Shown here: one piece after another, positions 44,021-51,291 of the stretch | Layout: every line of letters begins with the position of its first letter | Position numbering within the stretch: position 1 is the first letter of the stretch | Source of the DNA: Streptomyces sp. NBC_00102 | Lineage (GTDB): Bacteria; Actinomycetota; Actinomycetes; Streptomycetales; Streptomycetaceae | Length of the DNA stretch: 64,000 nucleotides | Assembly (NCBI RefSeq): GCF_026343115.1 | Contig: NZ_JAPEMC010000001.1 | Coordinates: 3,782,001-3,846,000 of the forward strand | Reading direction: 5' to 3' | Notes under the pieces: model-generated | Seen by the model: the letters and a program-made list of their open reading frames with translations, nothing else | Told to the model about the DNA's origin: nothing | The model's database searches: none | Made by a program: the position numbers and the translations under genes

Positions 44021-44069
44021 CGGAATTACCCCAGGACTCACTCGCCGTGACCTGGGGTTTTTTCATTTT
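43979..44069 (+). repeat. att-like repeat, copy 1 (tRNA 3' half plus terminator)
   Basis: From the anticodon loop through the terminator, ending TTTTTTCAT. It matches copies at 47721 and 49059 except for two single-base changes (ATTACCCC instead of ATTGCCCC; GGGGTTT instead of GGGGCTT). As attL of the integrated DNA, the 3' portion of this copy was probably brought by the element. Confidence 0.85.
44029..44063 (+). terminator. tRNA terminator
   Basis: CCCCAGG ... CCTGGGG followed by six Ts, nine bases after the tRNA. The same hairpin is carried by att copies 2 and 3. Confidence 0.9.
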
Positions 44070-44336
44070 CTTGACCTTAGTCCTGTCGGTGCGTCAGCCC
44101 AGGGGTTCCGCGATACGTCCGCCGGTGGCCGACCGGTGGCCAAACGTGCAAATGGCGTGCGGCAGCGGTGGCCGGGAGCGATGATGGGGGCGGGCGTACG
44201 CCGGTCTTGTTGTTGTCCCATGCCTACAAGGCGTCGTCGCCCCGTCTCACGGCCTCGGCCTTGGGGGCCATCGGTACAGCCGTTGGCGCTATGCACTTGA
44301 TCTTGGTCCCTGGGTGGATAGGACGCAGGGCAGGCC
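44064..44336. other. Gap between tRNA terminator and recombinase remnant
   Basis: 273 bp without a supported gene. It contains the paired GGTGGCC element at 44122-44145, which resembles one near the right junction at 47582-47605. Confidence 0.5.
44122..44145. repeat. Possible integrase arm-type site, left
   Basis: CCGGTGGCC-GAC-CGGTGGCC-AAAC: two CGGTGGCC half-units 12 bases apart. It matches 19 of 24 positions of 47582-47605 in the same orientation. Both lie 50-150 bp inside the element from an att copy, where tyrosine integrases have arm sites. Confidence 0.4.
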
Positions 44337-44936
44337 CTACCTCATCTCGGCGTTCGGGTGGGGCTGCGACTGGAGCTGATCGCGCAGTTCGATCTTCTCG
44401 GCGGTGAGCGGGTCCTCGGCCCGGCGAATACGGGCGGGCTTGGGCCGCAGCGGCAATCCGTCGTCCACCGGGGCGCTCTCGGCTTCGGCCAGGGCTCGGT
44501 AGAGCGAGGCGGCCGAGGGTGACTTGCCCGCGTTCTTCCCGACCTTGATGGTGAGCTTCTTGGCGATGTCGGGGACAGGGACGCCCTTGTCCTTGAGTGC
44601 GACGGCGAAGGTGAGCATGTCGTCGTCGATGACCTTCGGGCGTCCGCCGTGGTTGCCCTTGGACGCGGCGATGACCTGGCCTTCGAGGGTCTTCTCCCGG
44701 ATGTAGTTGCGCTCGATCTGTCCGGCGATGGCAAGCACGGCGAAGAACATCGCGCCCATGCCGTTGGGGTCGTAGATCCCGGTGAGCGGGCCGGTGAGGA
44801 GTTCGAGCTGGATGCCGCCGGCCTGGAGCTCGGCGGACAGAGTCATCAGCTCGGCCGCGTTCCGCGCGAGGCGCTTGAGCTCGTGCACCGTGAGGATGAC
44901 GGACGTCTCCGGCGCGCACAGCAGGCTTGTTGGCAA
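44337..44936 (-). pseudogene. Serine recombinase (Tn3-type resolvase) lacking its N-terminus
   Basis: 199 codons. The product matches the C-terminal two thirds of resolvase/invertase proteins: LTVHELKRLARNAAELMTLSAELQAGGIQLELL, GIYDPNGMGAMFFAVLAIAGQIERNYIREKT, then GNHGGRPKVIDDDMLTFAVALKDKG as the DNA-binding helix-turn-helix region. The first about 65 residues, with the catalytic serine of the Y-A-R-V-S motif, are missing and replaced by an unrelated MPTSLLCAPETS. It cannot be catalytically active. The minus orientation matches the transposase remnant at 47338-47520, so both probably came from one Tn3-family transposon. Confidence 0.8.
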
Positions 44937-45018
44937 ATGGCACCTGTCGTCACTCTGCGGAGTCCTTCGGTCTCGTCGATGCGCATGTCAGCGGTGTGGG
45001 GCGGAACGGGTGGGCATG

Positions 45019-45465
45019 TCAGAACGACAGAGGATCCCGGCTCCTGCCGGGGTCCCCTTGTCGTTCGCGGTACCAGGGGGTCAGTGGTTGCCGGTGAGTT
45101 CGCCGTGGAGGTCGGCGCTCAGGTCGTTCCGCCCAGTGACTGCGGCGGCGTTGTCGGAAACGTCGCTCGGTGGAGAAGGCGGGGGTTGGGGGGGCGGCGG
45201 TGGTCCTGCGAACGCAGAGGGTGCCGATGATGGCGAGGCAGCCGGTGATCGCCGCTGTCGTGAAGGCGGTTTGTGCCGCTGAGACGGACTGGGCCAGGTT
45301 CAGTGCTCCCGCGTCGTTGGCGTGGGAGCCGATGGTGTAGGCGGAGCTCAGGACGGCGCCGCCGGCCAGCTGTTGGGCGGTGTTGAACGCCGCGGTGCCG
45401 TGCGGGTAGAGCCCGGTGCGCAGGGAGGACAGTGCGGCCGTCGTCATTGGGGCGGCTGGATCCAT
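45019..45465 (-). pseudogene. C-terminal remnant of an MFS (DHA2) drug-efflux permease
   Basis: ALSSLRTGLYPHGTAAFNTAQQLAG followed by VLSSAYTIGSHANDAGALN and a last helix FTTAAITGCLAIIGTLCVRR match the end of EmrB/QacA-type 14-helix exporters. About 400 N-terminal residues are absent, and after the last helix the frame runs into unrelated Arg/Pro-rich sequence. It lies directly downstream of the TetR gene on the same strand, where the pump it once controlled would be expected. Even the preserved part seems to have lost three residues in the A-G-A-A-G-G region. Confidence 0.7.
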
Positions 45466-45477
45466 CGGGGTCAGAAT

Positions 45478-46113
45478 TCAGGCTGGCGGAGTGCCTGGCA
45501 GCATGCTCGGCTGAGTCGTGCGCAGTCCGTCGAGAATGATCTGGAGATTGCGCTCCCACTGCTGACTGCCCGCTCGCATGTCCAGGGTGCGCTCACCAGT
45601 CGCAGCGGCAGCGAGCAGGAAGGGGACATCCTGCCAGGCGACGTCCGTTCGTATGGCGCCGACTGCTTGGGTGCGCTCCACGAGACGCCGAATCCGTCCC
45701 CGCAGGTCCTCCAGGCGCTGGGCGAGAGTGACCCCGCAGGCCCCGCCGAGTGCCTCGCTGACGCCGCAGCTCTCTGTCCGGAGGCGCACGTAAGTTGCGG
45801 CGAACATGCAGAGTCCGTTCCAGGCGTCCGGGTCCTTTAGAGCTTGATCGGCCACGTCTGAGATCTCGTCGAGGATCTCCACGAGCACTAGCTCTAGGAG
45901 CGCCTCAAGGGAGGGGATGCGCCGGTAGAAGGTGCCGACACCCACGCCTGCCCGGCGCGCGATCTCGTGTGCGGATACATCAACGCCAATTTCGGCAACC
46001 GCAACTCGGGCGGCCTCCACCAGGCGCTCGACGTTGCGCCGCGCGTCGGCGCGGGGGCGACGGCCCGACTCGTCGACGAGCAGGCGGTCCACTGTGCTGC
46101 GCGGTTGGTTCAT
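45478..46113 (-). CDS. TetR/AcrR-family regulator
   Basis: 211 residues from ATG 46113. N-terminal helix-turn-helix: RNVERLVEAARVAVAEIGVDVSAHEIARRAGVGVGTFYRRIPSLEALLE (residues about 27-75). The ligand-binding domain is helical with C-terminal LLAAAATGERTLDMRAGSQQWERNLQIILDGL. It is divergent from the oxidoreductase gene with an 89-bp space carrying two similar operator-like sequences. It probably represses itself, the oxidoreductase and formerly the efflux pump. The inducer is unknown. Confidence 0.88.
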   Translation of the reverse strand: MNQPRSTVDRLLVDESGRRPRADARRNVERLVEAARVAVAEIGVDVSAHEIARRAGVGVGTFYRRIPSLEALLELVLVEILDEISDVADQALKDPDAWNGLCMFAATYVRLRTESCGVSEALGGACGVTLAQRLEDLRGRIRRLVERTQAVGAIRTDVAWQDVPFLLAAAATGERTLDMRAGSQQWERNLQIILDGLRTTQPSMLPGTPPA

Positions 46114-46133
46114 GCGCTGATCCTATCGATAAC

Positions 46134-46189
46134 TGGACCAAGCCTGTCCGCTTAGCTAGTCTCCAACCGGACAAGATCTGTCCGTTTAG
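46134..46189. promoter_or_regulatory. Duplicated TetR operator
   Basis: Copy 1 (46134-46155) reads TGGACCAAGCCTGTCCGCTTAG. Copy 2 (about 46168-46189) contains the perfect inverted repeat CGGACA-AGATC-TGTCCG followed by TTTAG. They share GGAC-AAG--CTGTCCG-TTAG and lie 34 bp apart, about three helical turns, between divergent tetR and the oxidoreductase gene. Confidence 0.7.
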
Positions 46190-46202
46190 TTGGGGGTCTG
46201 CT

Positions 46203-47324
46203 ATGGAAGCGAAGAAAATCCGAGTCGGCATCATCGGGGCGAGCCCTGACCGGGGCTGGGCCGCCCGGGCACACGTCCCGGCCTTGCTGGCCCTGCCGGA
46301 GTACAGCATCATCGCGGTCGGCACCAGCCGCCCCGAGAGCGCACAGGCCGCAGCGCGGGAGTTCGGGGCCGCGCACGCTTTCACCGACGCCAGGCAACTT
46401 GCCGAGCACCCTGAGGTGGACCTGGTCGTCATCACCGTGAAGGTTCCTGCGCACGCCGAACTGGTCGAGGCGGCGCTGGCGGCCGGCAAACACGTGTACT
46501 GCGAGTGGCCGCTGGCCCGAACCACCCAGGAAGCCGCAGCCCTCGCGAAATCAGCCCACGGCACGGGCGTGCACCACGCGCTCGGGCTGCAGGCGCGGTA
46601 TGCCCCGGCGATCGCCTACGCCCGCGAGCTGGTCGCCGATGGTCGTGTAGGACGCGTGACCTCGGCGACCGTTCACGCCGCCCGCGGAAAGGGGCCTGGG
46701 GAGCAGATCCCCGCCTGGGCGGCTTACACCCTCGATCGCAACAACGGTGCCGGGACACTTGAAGTCGCTGGCGGGCACACACTCGACGCGGTGCAGTACA
46801 TACTCGGTGGGATCAGCGACCTCTCGGCGACGCTGTCTGTCCAGCGCCCGATCTACACCATCGCCGGTACCGGTGACACGGTGGAGGCAACGAGCCCCGA
46901 CCACCTCCTTCTCAACGCGACCCTCAACAGCGGTGCCGTCGTCTCGGCCCACGTCCACGACGCCAAGGTCACCGGCGCCGGGACCCGACTGGAAATCTCC
47001 GGCACCAAGGGAGACCTGGCCATCGTCTCCACCGGGGCTGCTGGCCCAGCAGGCATCCAGATCGGTGAACTGCGCATGCAAGGGCCAGGTGATTCGGACG
47101 GCGCCTATCAAGAGCTGCCCATCCCCAGCCGGTACCGCTGGACTTCCGGGCTCGATCCCGCCGCCGAGAGCTTCAACGTGGCCCAGATGTATGCCCGGCT
47201 TGCCCTCGACCTCCGTACCGGCTCACGCAGCGTCCCAGACTTCGATGCTGGCCTGCGACTGCACCGCCTACTTGACGCGATCAGGCTCTCCGCAGATACA
47301 GGCACCCGGCAACGCTTGCGCTGA
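46203..47324 (+). CDS. Gfo/Idh/MocA-family oxidoreductase
   Basis: 373 residues from ATG 46203. The N-terminal Rossmann fold has VGIIGASPDRGWAARAHVPAL and a nucleotide-binding strand AVGTSRPESAQAAAREFG. The dehydrogenase signature KHVYCEWPLA replaces the typical E-K-P with E-W-P, so the conserved lysine of many family members is missing. The C-terminal beta domain includes GGHTLDAVQYILG, with the usual catalytic His. Such enzymes oxidise sugars, inositols or related compounds with NAD(P). The Lys change and the link to a drug-type TetR suggest a special substrate. Convergent with the transposase remnant, 13 bp away. Confidence 0.87.
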   Translation: MEAKKIRVGIIGASPDRGWAARAHVPALLALPEYSIIAVGTSRPESAQAAAREFGAAHAFTDARQLAEHPEVDLVVITVKVPAHAELVEAALAAGKHVYCEWPLARTTQEAAALAKSAHGTGVHHALGLQARYAPAIAYARELVADGRVGRVTSATVHAARGKGPGEQIPAWAAYTLDRNNGAGTLEVAGGHTLDAVQYILGGISDLSATLSVQRPIYTIAGTGDTVEATSPDHLLLNATLNSGAVVSAHVHDAKVTGAGTRLEISGTKGDLAIVSTGAAGPAGIQIGELRMQGPGDSDGAYQELPIPSRYRWTSGLDPAAESFNVAQMYARLALDLRTGSRSVPDFDAGLRLHRLLDAIRLSADTGTRQRLR

Positions 47325-47337
47325 CAGGCCGGACTGA

Positions 47338-47520
47338 TCAGGGACTGACTGCCGTCGCGAGGTCGAGCCGCTTCTCCATGTCGAGGCGGACGGTTCCGTA
47401 CGGGTTGATGTACGACCAGAAGAGCGCGCGGTCAGGCCGCGCCGGTCCTTGGTCGAGAGCTTCTTCGCCCAGACCGGTTCGGCGAGCACCCGCTGGATTA
47501 CTGTAATCGTCATCATCGGG
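47338..47520 (-). pseudogene. C-terminal fragment of a Tn3-family transposase with a frameshift
   Basis: On the minus strand, VIQRVLAEPVWAKKLSTKDRRGLTA and then, in another frame, LFWSYINPYGTVRLDMEKRLDL are together the end of a Tn3-family TnpA (A-L-F-W-S-x-I-N-P-Y-G ... L-D-M-x-x-R-L-D-L). The two pieces are separated by a 2-base CG insertion in a GCGCGC run near 47424-47431. Everything upstream of the I-Q-R-V-L-A-E-P region is lost. No terminal inverted repeat was recognised. Confidence 0.75.
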
Positions 47521-47581
47521 AGGAACTGTAGAAGACCTACAACCCTCCCGGAGCTCCGATTTGTCGTCATCGGTAGCCGCT

Positions 47582-47605
47582 CCGGTGGCCAGTCGGTGGC
47601 CGGAC
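47582..47605. repeat. Possible integrase arm-type site, right
   Basis: CCGGTGGCC-AGT-CGGTGGCC-GGAC, the counterpart of 44122-44145, located about 115 bp before att copy 2. Confidence 0.4.
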
Positions 47606-47720
47606 ACCTTTGGACGACGTAACAACGGCCAGTACAGTACAACCAGCAACAAACACTCTGATCAGGCAGAACGTCACTCAGTAGCACGGCGAAGCATCAT
47701 GCGGCACGACCGCTCACGGT

Positions 47721-47809
47721 CTCGTAATGCGTAGGTCTCGGGTTCGAATCCCGAAGGCGGCTCGGAATTGCCCCAGGACTCACTCGCCGTGACCTGGGGC
47801 TTTTTCATG
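47721..47809 (+). repeat. att-like repeat, copy 2
   Basis: Direct copy of tRNA-Thr from the anticodon loop onward (CTCGTAATGCGTAGG...) with the downstream terminator and TTTTTCATG. No 5' half is present, so it is not a tRNA gene. It is identical to copy 3 from CGTAATGCG through TTTTTCATG. Confidence 0.9.
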
Positions 47810-47813
47810 TCCT

Positions 47814-48100
47814 CTACCTGAGCGGACAGGCGTCAGGGGGGGGCGGAACCTTGTGCGTGAGCATGCGTGAGCGCAGGGATCGACCCGTAGACACGGAGTC
47901 TCGCCCGCCTTCGGTCTCCGGTCGGTGGCCCGTCGCGACGAAGCGGCGGTAGCGGCGCAGGCCGAATGCACGATGGTGCTCCGTGCTTGCGGTGGCGAGC
48001 CGGGCAGCCAACATGTCACGGGCTGCGGCTGCGGCTGCGGCGGCGTCGGTGAGCTGGGCCTGGCGCTGGAGCAGAACCGCTTCTTCCGGGCAGCGAACCC
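47814..48100 (-). pseudogene. Unidentified gene fragment next to att copy 2
   Basis: One minus-strand frame in this stretch has normal Streptomyces codon use and a helical product (CPEEAVLLQRQAQLTDAA..., ARDMLAARLATASTEHHRAFGLRRYRR), ending at a TAG right at the att border. No start is evident, and the upstream part of the frame loses coding character. It is probably the tail of an element-borne gene cut during integration. I do not recognise the family. Confidence 0.3.
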
Positions 48101-48324
48101 CGACACGACGGCATGGGATGCGCGCGAAAACCTGCCCCCAGGGATACCGGTTGCCGTCTCCTTCTCTCCCGCGGCAGCGGGGACGACCACCCTCCGCTGT
48201 CTCCTGCTGGACGGCCGAAGCACGTGTGCCGGCTGTTCTGGCGTCCCACGTGCCGGGGGAGCTGAGACAGTACGCTGAGTTCAGCGGGATCGGGCCCGCC
48301 CGCATGGTGTCCGGGAGGTGCGTC

Positions 48325-48891
48325 ATGACTGCCGAGATGGCAGCCCCCGCGTGGATGCACGAGCAGATCACTGCGGAGCAGTACGACTCCTGGTCCGAGG
48401 AGCAGTGTGCGGGGATCGAGATCGTGGACGGGATGGTCGTTGTGAGTCCCAGTGCCTCCAAGCGCCACAACCGGCTTGCTCGGATACTGGCGAATGCCTT
48501 GGAGGCGGCTGCGGGGCCTGACTGGAACGCCGATACCGACTTCGACGTCCGTCTCCAGGACGTCCCGCTCACGAATCGGCGCCCGGATGTCGTTGTGTAC
48601 CGCGCGGACACGATTGACATCACGCCCACCCGTCCTGAGCACGTGCTCCTGGTCGTGGAGGTTGTCTCACCGGGATCGGAGACCACCGACCGGATCGTGA
48701 AGACGGACCAGTACGCCAAGTCCGGTATCGCTTTTTACTGGAGGGTCGAGCAGGCCGCCACCGGTGTCCCTCTCGTGTACACCTACGTTCTGGACCCTGC
48801 TGCCAGGGTCTACCGGGACGGTGAAGTGTTCACCGGCGTCGTCAAGGTTTCGGCGCCTTTCGCGGTGGAGGTCGACCTCGGCAGGGTCTGA
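48325..48891 (+). CDS. Uma2-family putative restriction-like nuclease
   Basis: 188 residues from ATG 48325, five bases after GGGAGGTG. The Uma2 (DUF820) PD-(D/E)xK-like layout is present: YDSWSEEQCAGIEIVDGMVVVSPSASKRHNRLARIL, then RRPDVVVYRA (the Asp of the motif), and LVVEVVSPGSETTDRIVKTDQYAKSGIAFYWRV, with the Glu and Lys of the E-V-x-S-P motif. Uma2 proteins are numerous in streptomycetes and cyanobacteria; their biological role is unclear. It is the only intact gene of the second element segment. Confidence 0.88.
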   Translation: MTAEMAAPAWMHEQITAEQYDSWSEEQCAGIEIVDGMVVVSPSASKRHNRLARILANALEAAAGPDWNADTDFDVRLQDVPLTNRRPDVVVYRADTIDITPTRPEHVLLVVEVVSPGSETTDRIVKTDQYAKSGIAFYWRVEQAATGVPLVYTYVLDPAARVYRDGEVFTGVVKVSAPFAVEVDLGRV

Positions 48892-49058
48892 CCCCCTTCT
48901 GCAGGCGGCCTCCCCGATGCGTGTGAGCGCTGCGTGAGCGGACTGGGTCGCACCAGGGTGGACGAGCCGTCAGGCCGATCAGGGCTGCAAGCCGCGGATC
49001 AGCGGAAACTGGATTCGGCGGCCCCGCCCCGCGTCATCCAGGATGATCTTGCGGGCCC

Positions 49059-49145
49059 CGTAATGCGTAGGTCTCGGGTTCGAATCCCGAAGGCGGCTCG
49101 GAATTGCCCCAGGACTCACTCGCCGTGACCTGGGGCTTTTTCATG
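49059..49145 (+). repeat. att-like repeat, copy 3 (right end)
   Basis: CGTAATGCGTAGG... through the terminator and TTTTTCATG, identical to copy 2 over this span. It marks the right junction of the integrated DNA; unique chromosome resumes after it. The next gene's stop is 74 bp away. Confidence 0.9.
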
Positions 49146-49218
49146 CCCGCGATCCGCGCCGGATCGCCCTGCGGATCGTCGCGCGGGACCGGTGCAGGGG
49201 CATGCTGCTCCGGCTTCT

Positions 49219-50979
49219 TCAGCGCGTACCCCGGTACGGCTCGATCTGGGGGGTCGAGGTTTCCGGGGCCACCGGGCCGAGGCCGTCCTCGTGGACGCGG
49301 TGGGCCAGGTCGATCTTGGTGTAGGCGGGTCTTCCGGCCAGCCGGTACTTGGACTTGACCCGGTTGAGGTAGTCCTTGGCCGTGTTGGGGGTGATGCCGG
49401 CCCGGCGGGCCGCGGATTTGAGGGTCATCCCGGACACGTAGTCCAGCAGGACCTGGAGCTCCTTGGGGGCGATGCGGGGTACGGGGCGGGCCGGGGGCCG
49501 GGGCGGGTTTCCGTTGCCTTCGGCGTTGAGCCGGCCGAGCCACCAGGGGAGCGCGGCGGCGGAGAAGTCGTTGCTGTAGACCGCCGGGGGCCGGCCGCAG
49601 TGGAAGACGTCGTCGCGGATGGAGCCGTGGACCCGGAAGCCGAGGCTGTTCACCAGGCCCTGGTACTCGGGGTTGGCGGTGGAGACGACCAGGGGGCCGC
49701 CGGAGGCGTGCTGGAGGAGATGGCGCAGGAGGATGGCGCGGACGGCCGGGTCGGGGCAGTGCGCGGCCCCGAGGAAGTGGCCGCCCGCTGCCGCCGCCGC
49801 GCTGTGCTGCTGGAGCAGCGGTTCCATGCCTGTCGACGTGCGCTCGTCTATCGGCATGAGGCCGGCGATGCCGATGGCCCTGTCGTCCCGGTCGTACACG
49901 AGGTGGAAGGAGGAGATGTCGTCACCGGCCCAGCGTTCGGTCAGCCGGTCGCAGCGGCGGGGGTCGAAGCCGCTGTGGACGGCCCATTGGCGCATCAGCC
50001 CACCGATGTCGGCGGCATCCGCGGCGACGGCGGAGCGTACGCGCACCGCACGGGCGTCGGCCGGGAAGAGGGTGCGGCGGACCAGGGGGCCGGCGCTGAG
50101 GAAGAGGCCCTGTTCGGCGAGGGCGGCGCGCTCGGCGGGGTCGCGGGCGCCGGCGAGCAGGGCGAGGCGGTAGTCACGGGCGCGGATGCGGGCGCTCTCG
50201 TGGGATTCCGGCCGCCGCCACCGGTAGGCCAGTTCGAAGAGGGTCCGAAAGGGCTCGGTGATCCGGAGGCCCAGCCTGTCCCGTTCGACGACGCTGAGCG
50301 AGGCGAGTGAGGAGAAGTGGTCGGGGCCCCCCGGCAGAAGTCTCTCGTCCCCGGACCCCACGGTGGCGAGCAGCCGCAGGGCGTGGCGCCACTGCCTGCC
50401 GGGGAGTTCGCGGCCGAGCCGCTCCAGGATCTCCTCGGTCACCTGGTCGGCTACGGCTCCGAGGGCGGTCGGCGGGATACCGGTGTCCAGGGCGCGGCGG
50501 GCCGCGTCCGCGATCAGGGGGATGCCGCCGGCGAGTTGGACGACGACGGCGCGGCCGTCCGGGTCGGCCACGGGGGCCGCCTGTGCGGCGATCCGCTCCT
50601 CGGAGGGGGCAACGGCGACGGTGGCCGCGCCCGAGTGCGTCCACCGGGGGTCGGACAGGAGCGGTCGGCGGCTGACCACGACCAGGGTCGGCCAGCGGTG
50701 GTCCGGGTGTTCGAGTTCGGCGTACAGGGTGTTGCGGCGCGCCCGTCCGTCGACGCTGTCCACGACCAGCGTCGGCCCGGCCGGTTCGGAGAGCGCCCGG
50801 CGTAACGCCGCCGGTCCGTCGGGCCGGTCGAGGTCCACCCGCGCCGCGCCGGGGAGACCGGCCGTGAGCGCGGACTTGCCGACTCCGAGCGGGCCGGTCA
50901 GGTTGACCAGCGGATGTGCGGCCGCGGCGGAGCGCAGTTCCCCCAGAACCGCGGGTCCCGCATCCCCCGAACTCCTCAC
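49219..50979 (-). CDS. STAND-like ATPase / GNAT-like / LuxR-HTH regulator
   Basis: 586 residues from GTG 50979 after AGGAAGGAC. Residues about 25-80 contain a P-loop TGPLGVGKSAL and a Walker-B-like TLVVDSVDG. Residues about 85-300 are helical, as in NTPase/winged-helix regions of AfsR/LAL-type regulators. Residues about 305-475 look like a GNAT fold (VRSAVAADAADIGGLMRQW, RAIGIAGLMPID, VVSTANPEYQGLVNSLGFRVHG). The C-terminus from about 505 is a LuxR-type HTH (LQVLLDYVSGMTLKSAARRAGITPNTAKDYLNRVKSKY). It is divergent from lanKC and likely a pathway regulator. The domain mix is unusual, and acetyl-CoA or another ligand could be sensed. Confidence 0.75.
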   Translation of the reverse strand: MRSSGDAGPAVLGELRSAAAAHPLVNLTGPLGVGKSALTAGLPGAARVDLDRPDGPAALRRALSEPAGPTLVVDSVDGRARRNTLYAELEHPDHRWPTLVVVSRRPLLSDPRWTHSGAATVAVAPSEERIAAQAAPVADPDGRAVVVQLAGGIPLIADAARRALDTGIPPTALGAVADQVTEEILERLGRELPGRQWRHALRLLATVGSGDERLLPGGPDHFSSLASLSVVERDRLGLRITEPFRTLFELAYRWRRPESHESARIRARDYRLALLAGARDPAERAALAEQGLFLSAGPLVRRTLFPADARAVRVRSAVAADAADIGGLMRQWAVHSGFDPRRCDRLTERWAGDDISSFHLVYDRDDRAIGIAGLMPIDERTSTGMEPLLQQHSAAAAAGGHFLGAAHCPDPAVRAILLRHLLQHASGGPLVVSTANPEYQGLVNSLGFRVHGSIRDDVFHCGRPPAVYSNDFSAAALPWWLGRLNAEGNGNPPRPPARPVPRIAPKELQVLLDYVSGMTLKSAARRAGITPNTAKDYLNRVKSKYRLAGRPAYTKIDLAHRVHEDGLGPVAPETSTPQIEPYRGTR

Positions 50980-51291
50980 GGACCGTCCTTCCTGGCTGCC
51001 CCGACGCCGTCGCAGGACGATACCGAGTGCGGCGCCCGGTGCACATACCTCGTACGGCATCCGTACGTGCGTGGCTGCTTCCGTACGTCTCGGGGCAGTG
51101 CGGCGTCCTGCCGACCGTGGCCGGAAACCACCCGTCCCGTGCGGCTCCCGCGCCCCCGTATCCGCTTCCGCCCCCGCCGCCGCAAGCCCCCCGAACGGGT
51201 GGCTGCGGGTGGGACGGACGTCTGGCTAGCGTCTGCTTCCTGCGCCGGGGTCGTGCCCCCCGGGGGGATCGGGACCCGTGAAGGAGCGACG
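50980..51291. promoter_or_regulatory. Divergent promoter region of regulator and lanKC
   Basis: 312 bp. A -10-like TAGCGT lies at 51227-51232, 65 bp upstream of lanKC, in the context GGCTAGCGTCTG. A similar CTCCTAGCGTTCTG precedes the twin precursor genes at 60895-60908. No clear -35 is shared. Confidence 0.4.

Larger units (their letters stand above)
43979..49145. mobile_element. Decayed tandem integrated elements at tRNA-Thr
   Basis: Three direct copies of the tRNA-Thr 3' end bracket segments of about 3.7 kb (43979-47809) and 1.4 kb (47721-49145). Contents include a truncated serine recombinase, an MFS remnant, a Tn3 transposase remnant, TetR/oxidoreductase genes and a Uma2 nuclease. Base composition and gene density are lower than in the flanks. 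No integrase, excisionase or replication gene remains, so the elements are unlikely to move on their own. The layout suggests successive integrations or a deletion inside a larger island. Confidence 0.75.

Noticed and set aside
47721..49145. Extra tRNA-Thr genes at 47721 and 49059
   Set aside because: Only the 3' half from the anticodon loop onward is present, with no acceptor 5' strand or D arm. They are att copies.
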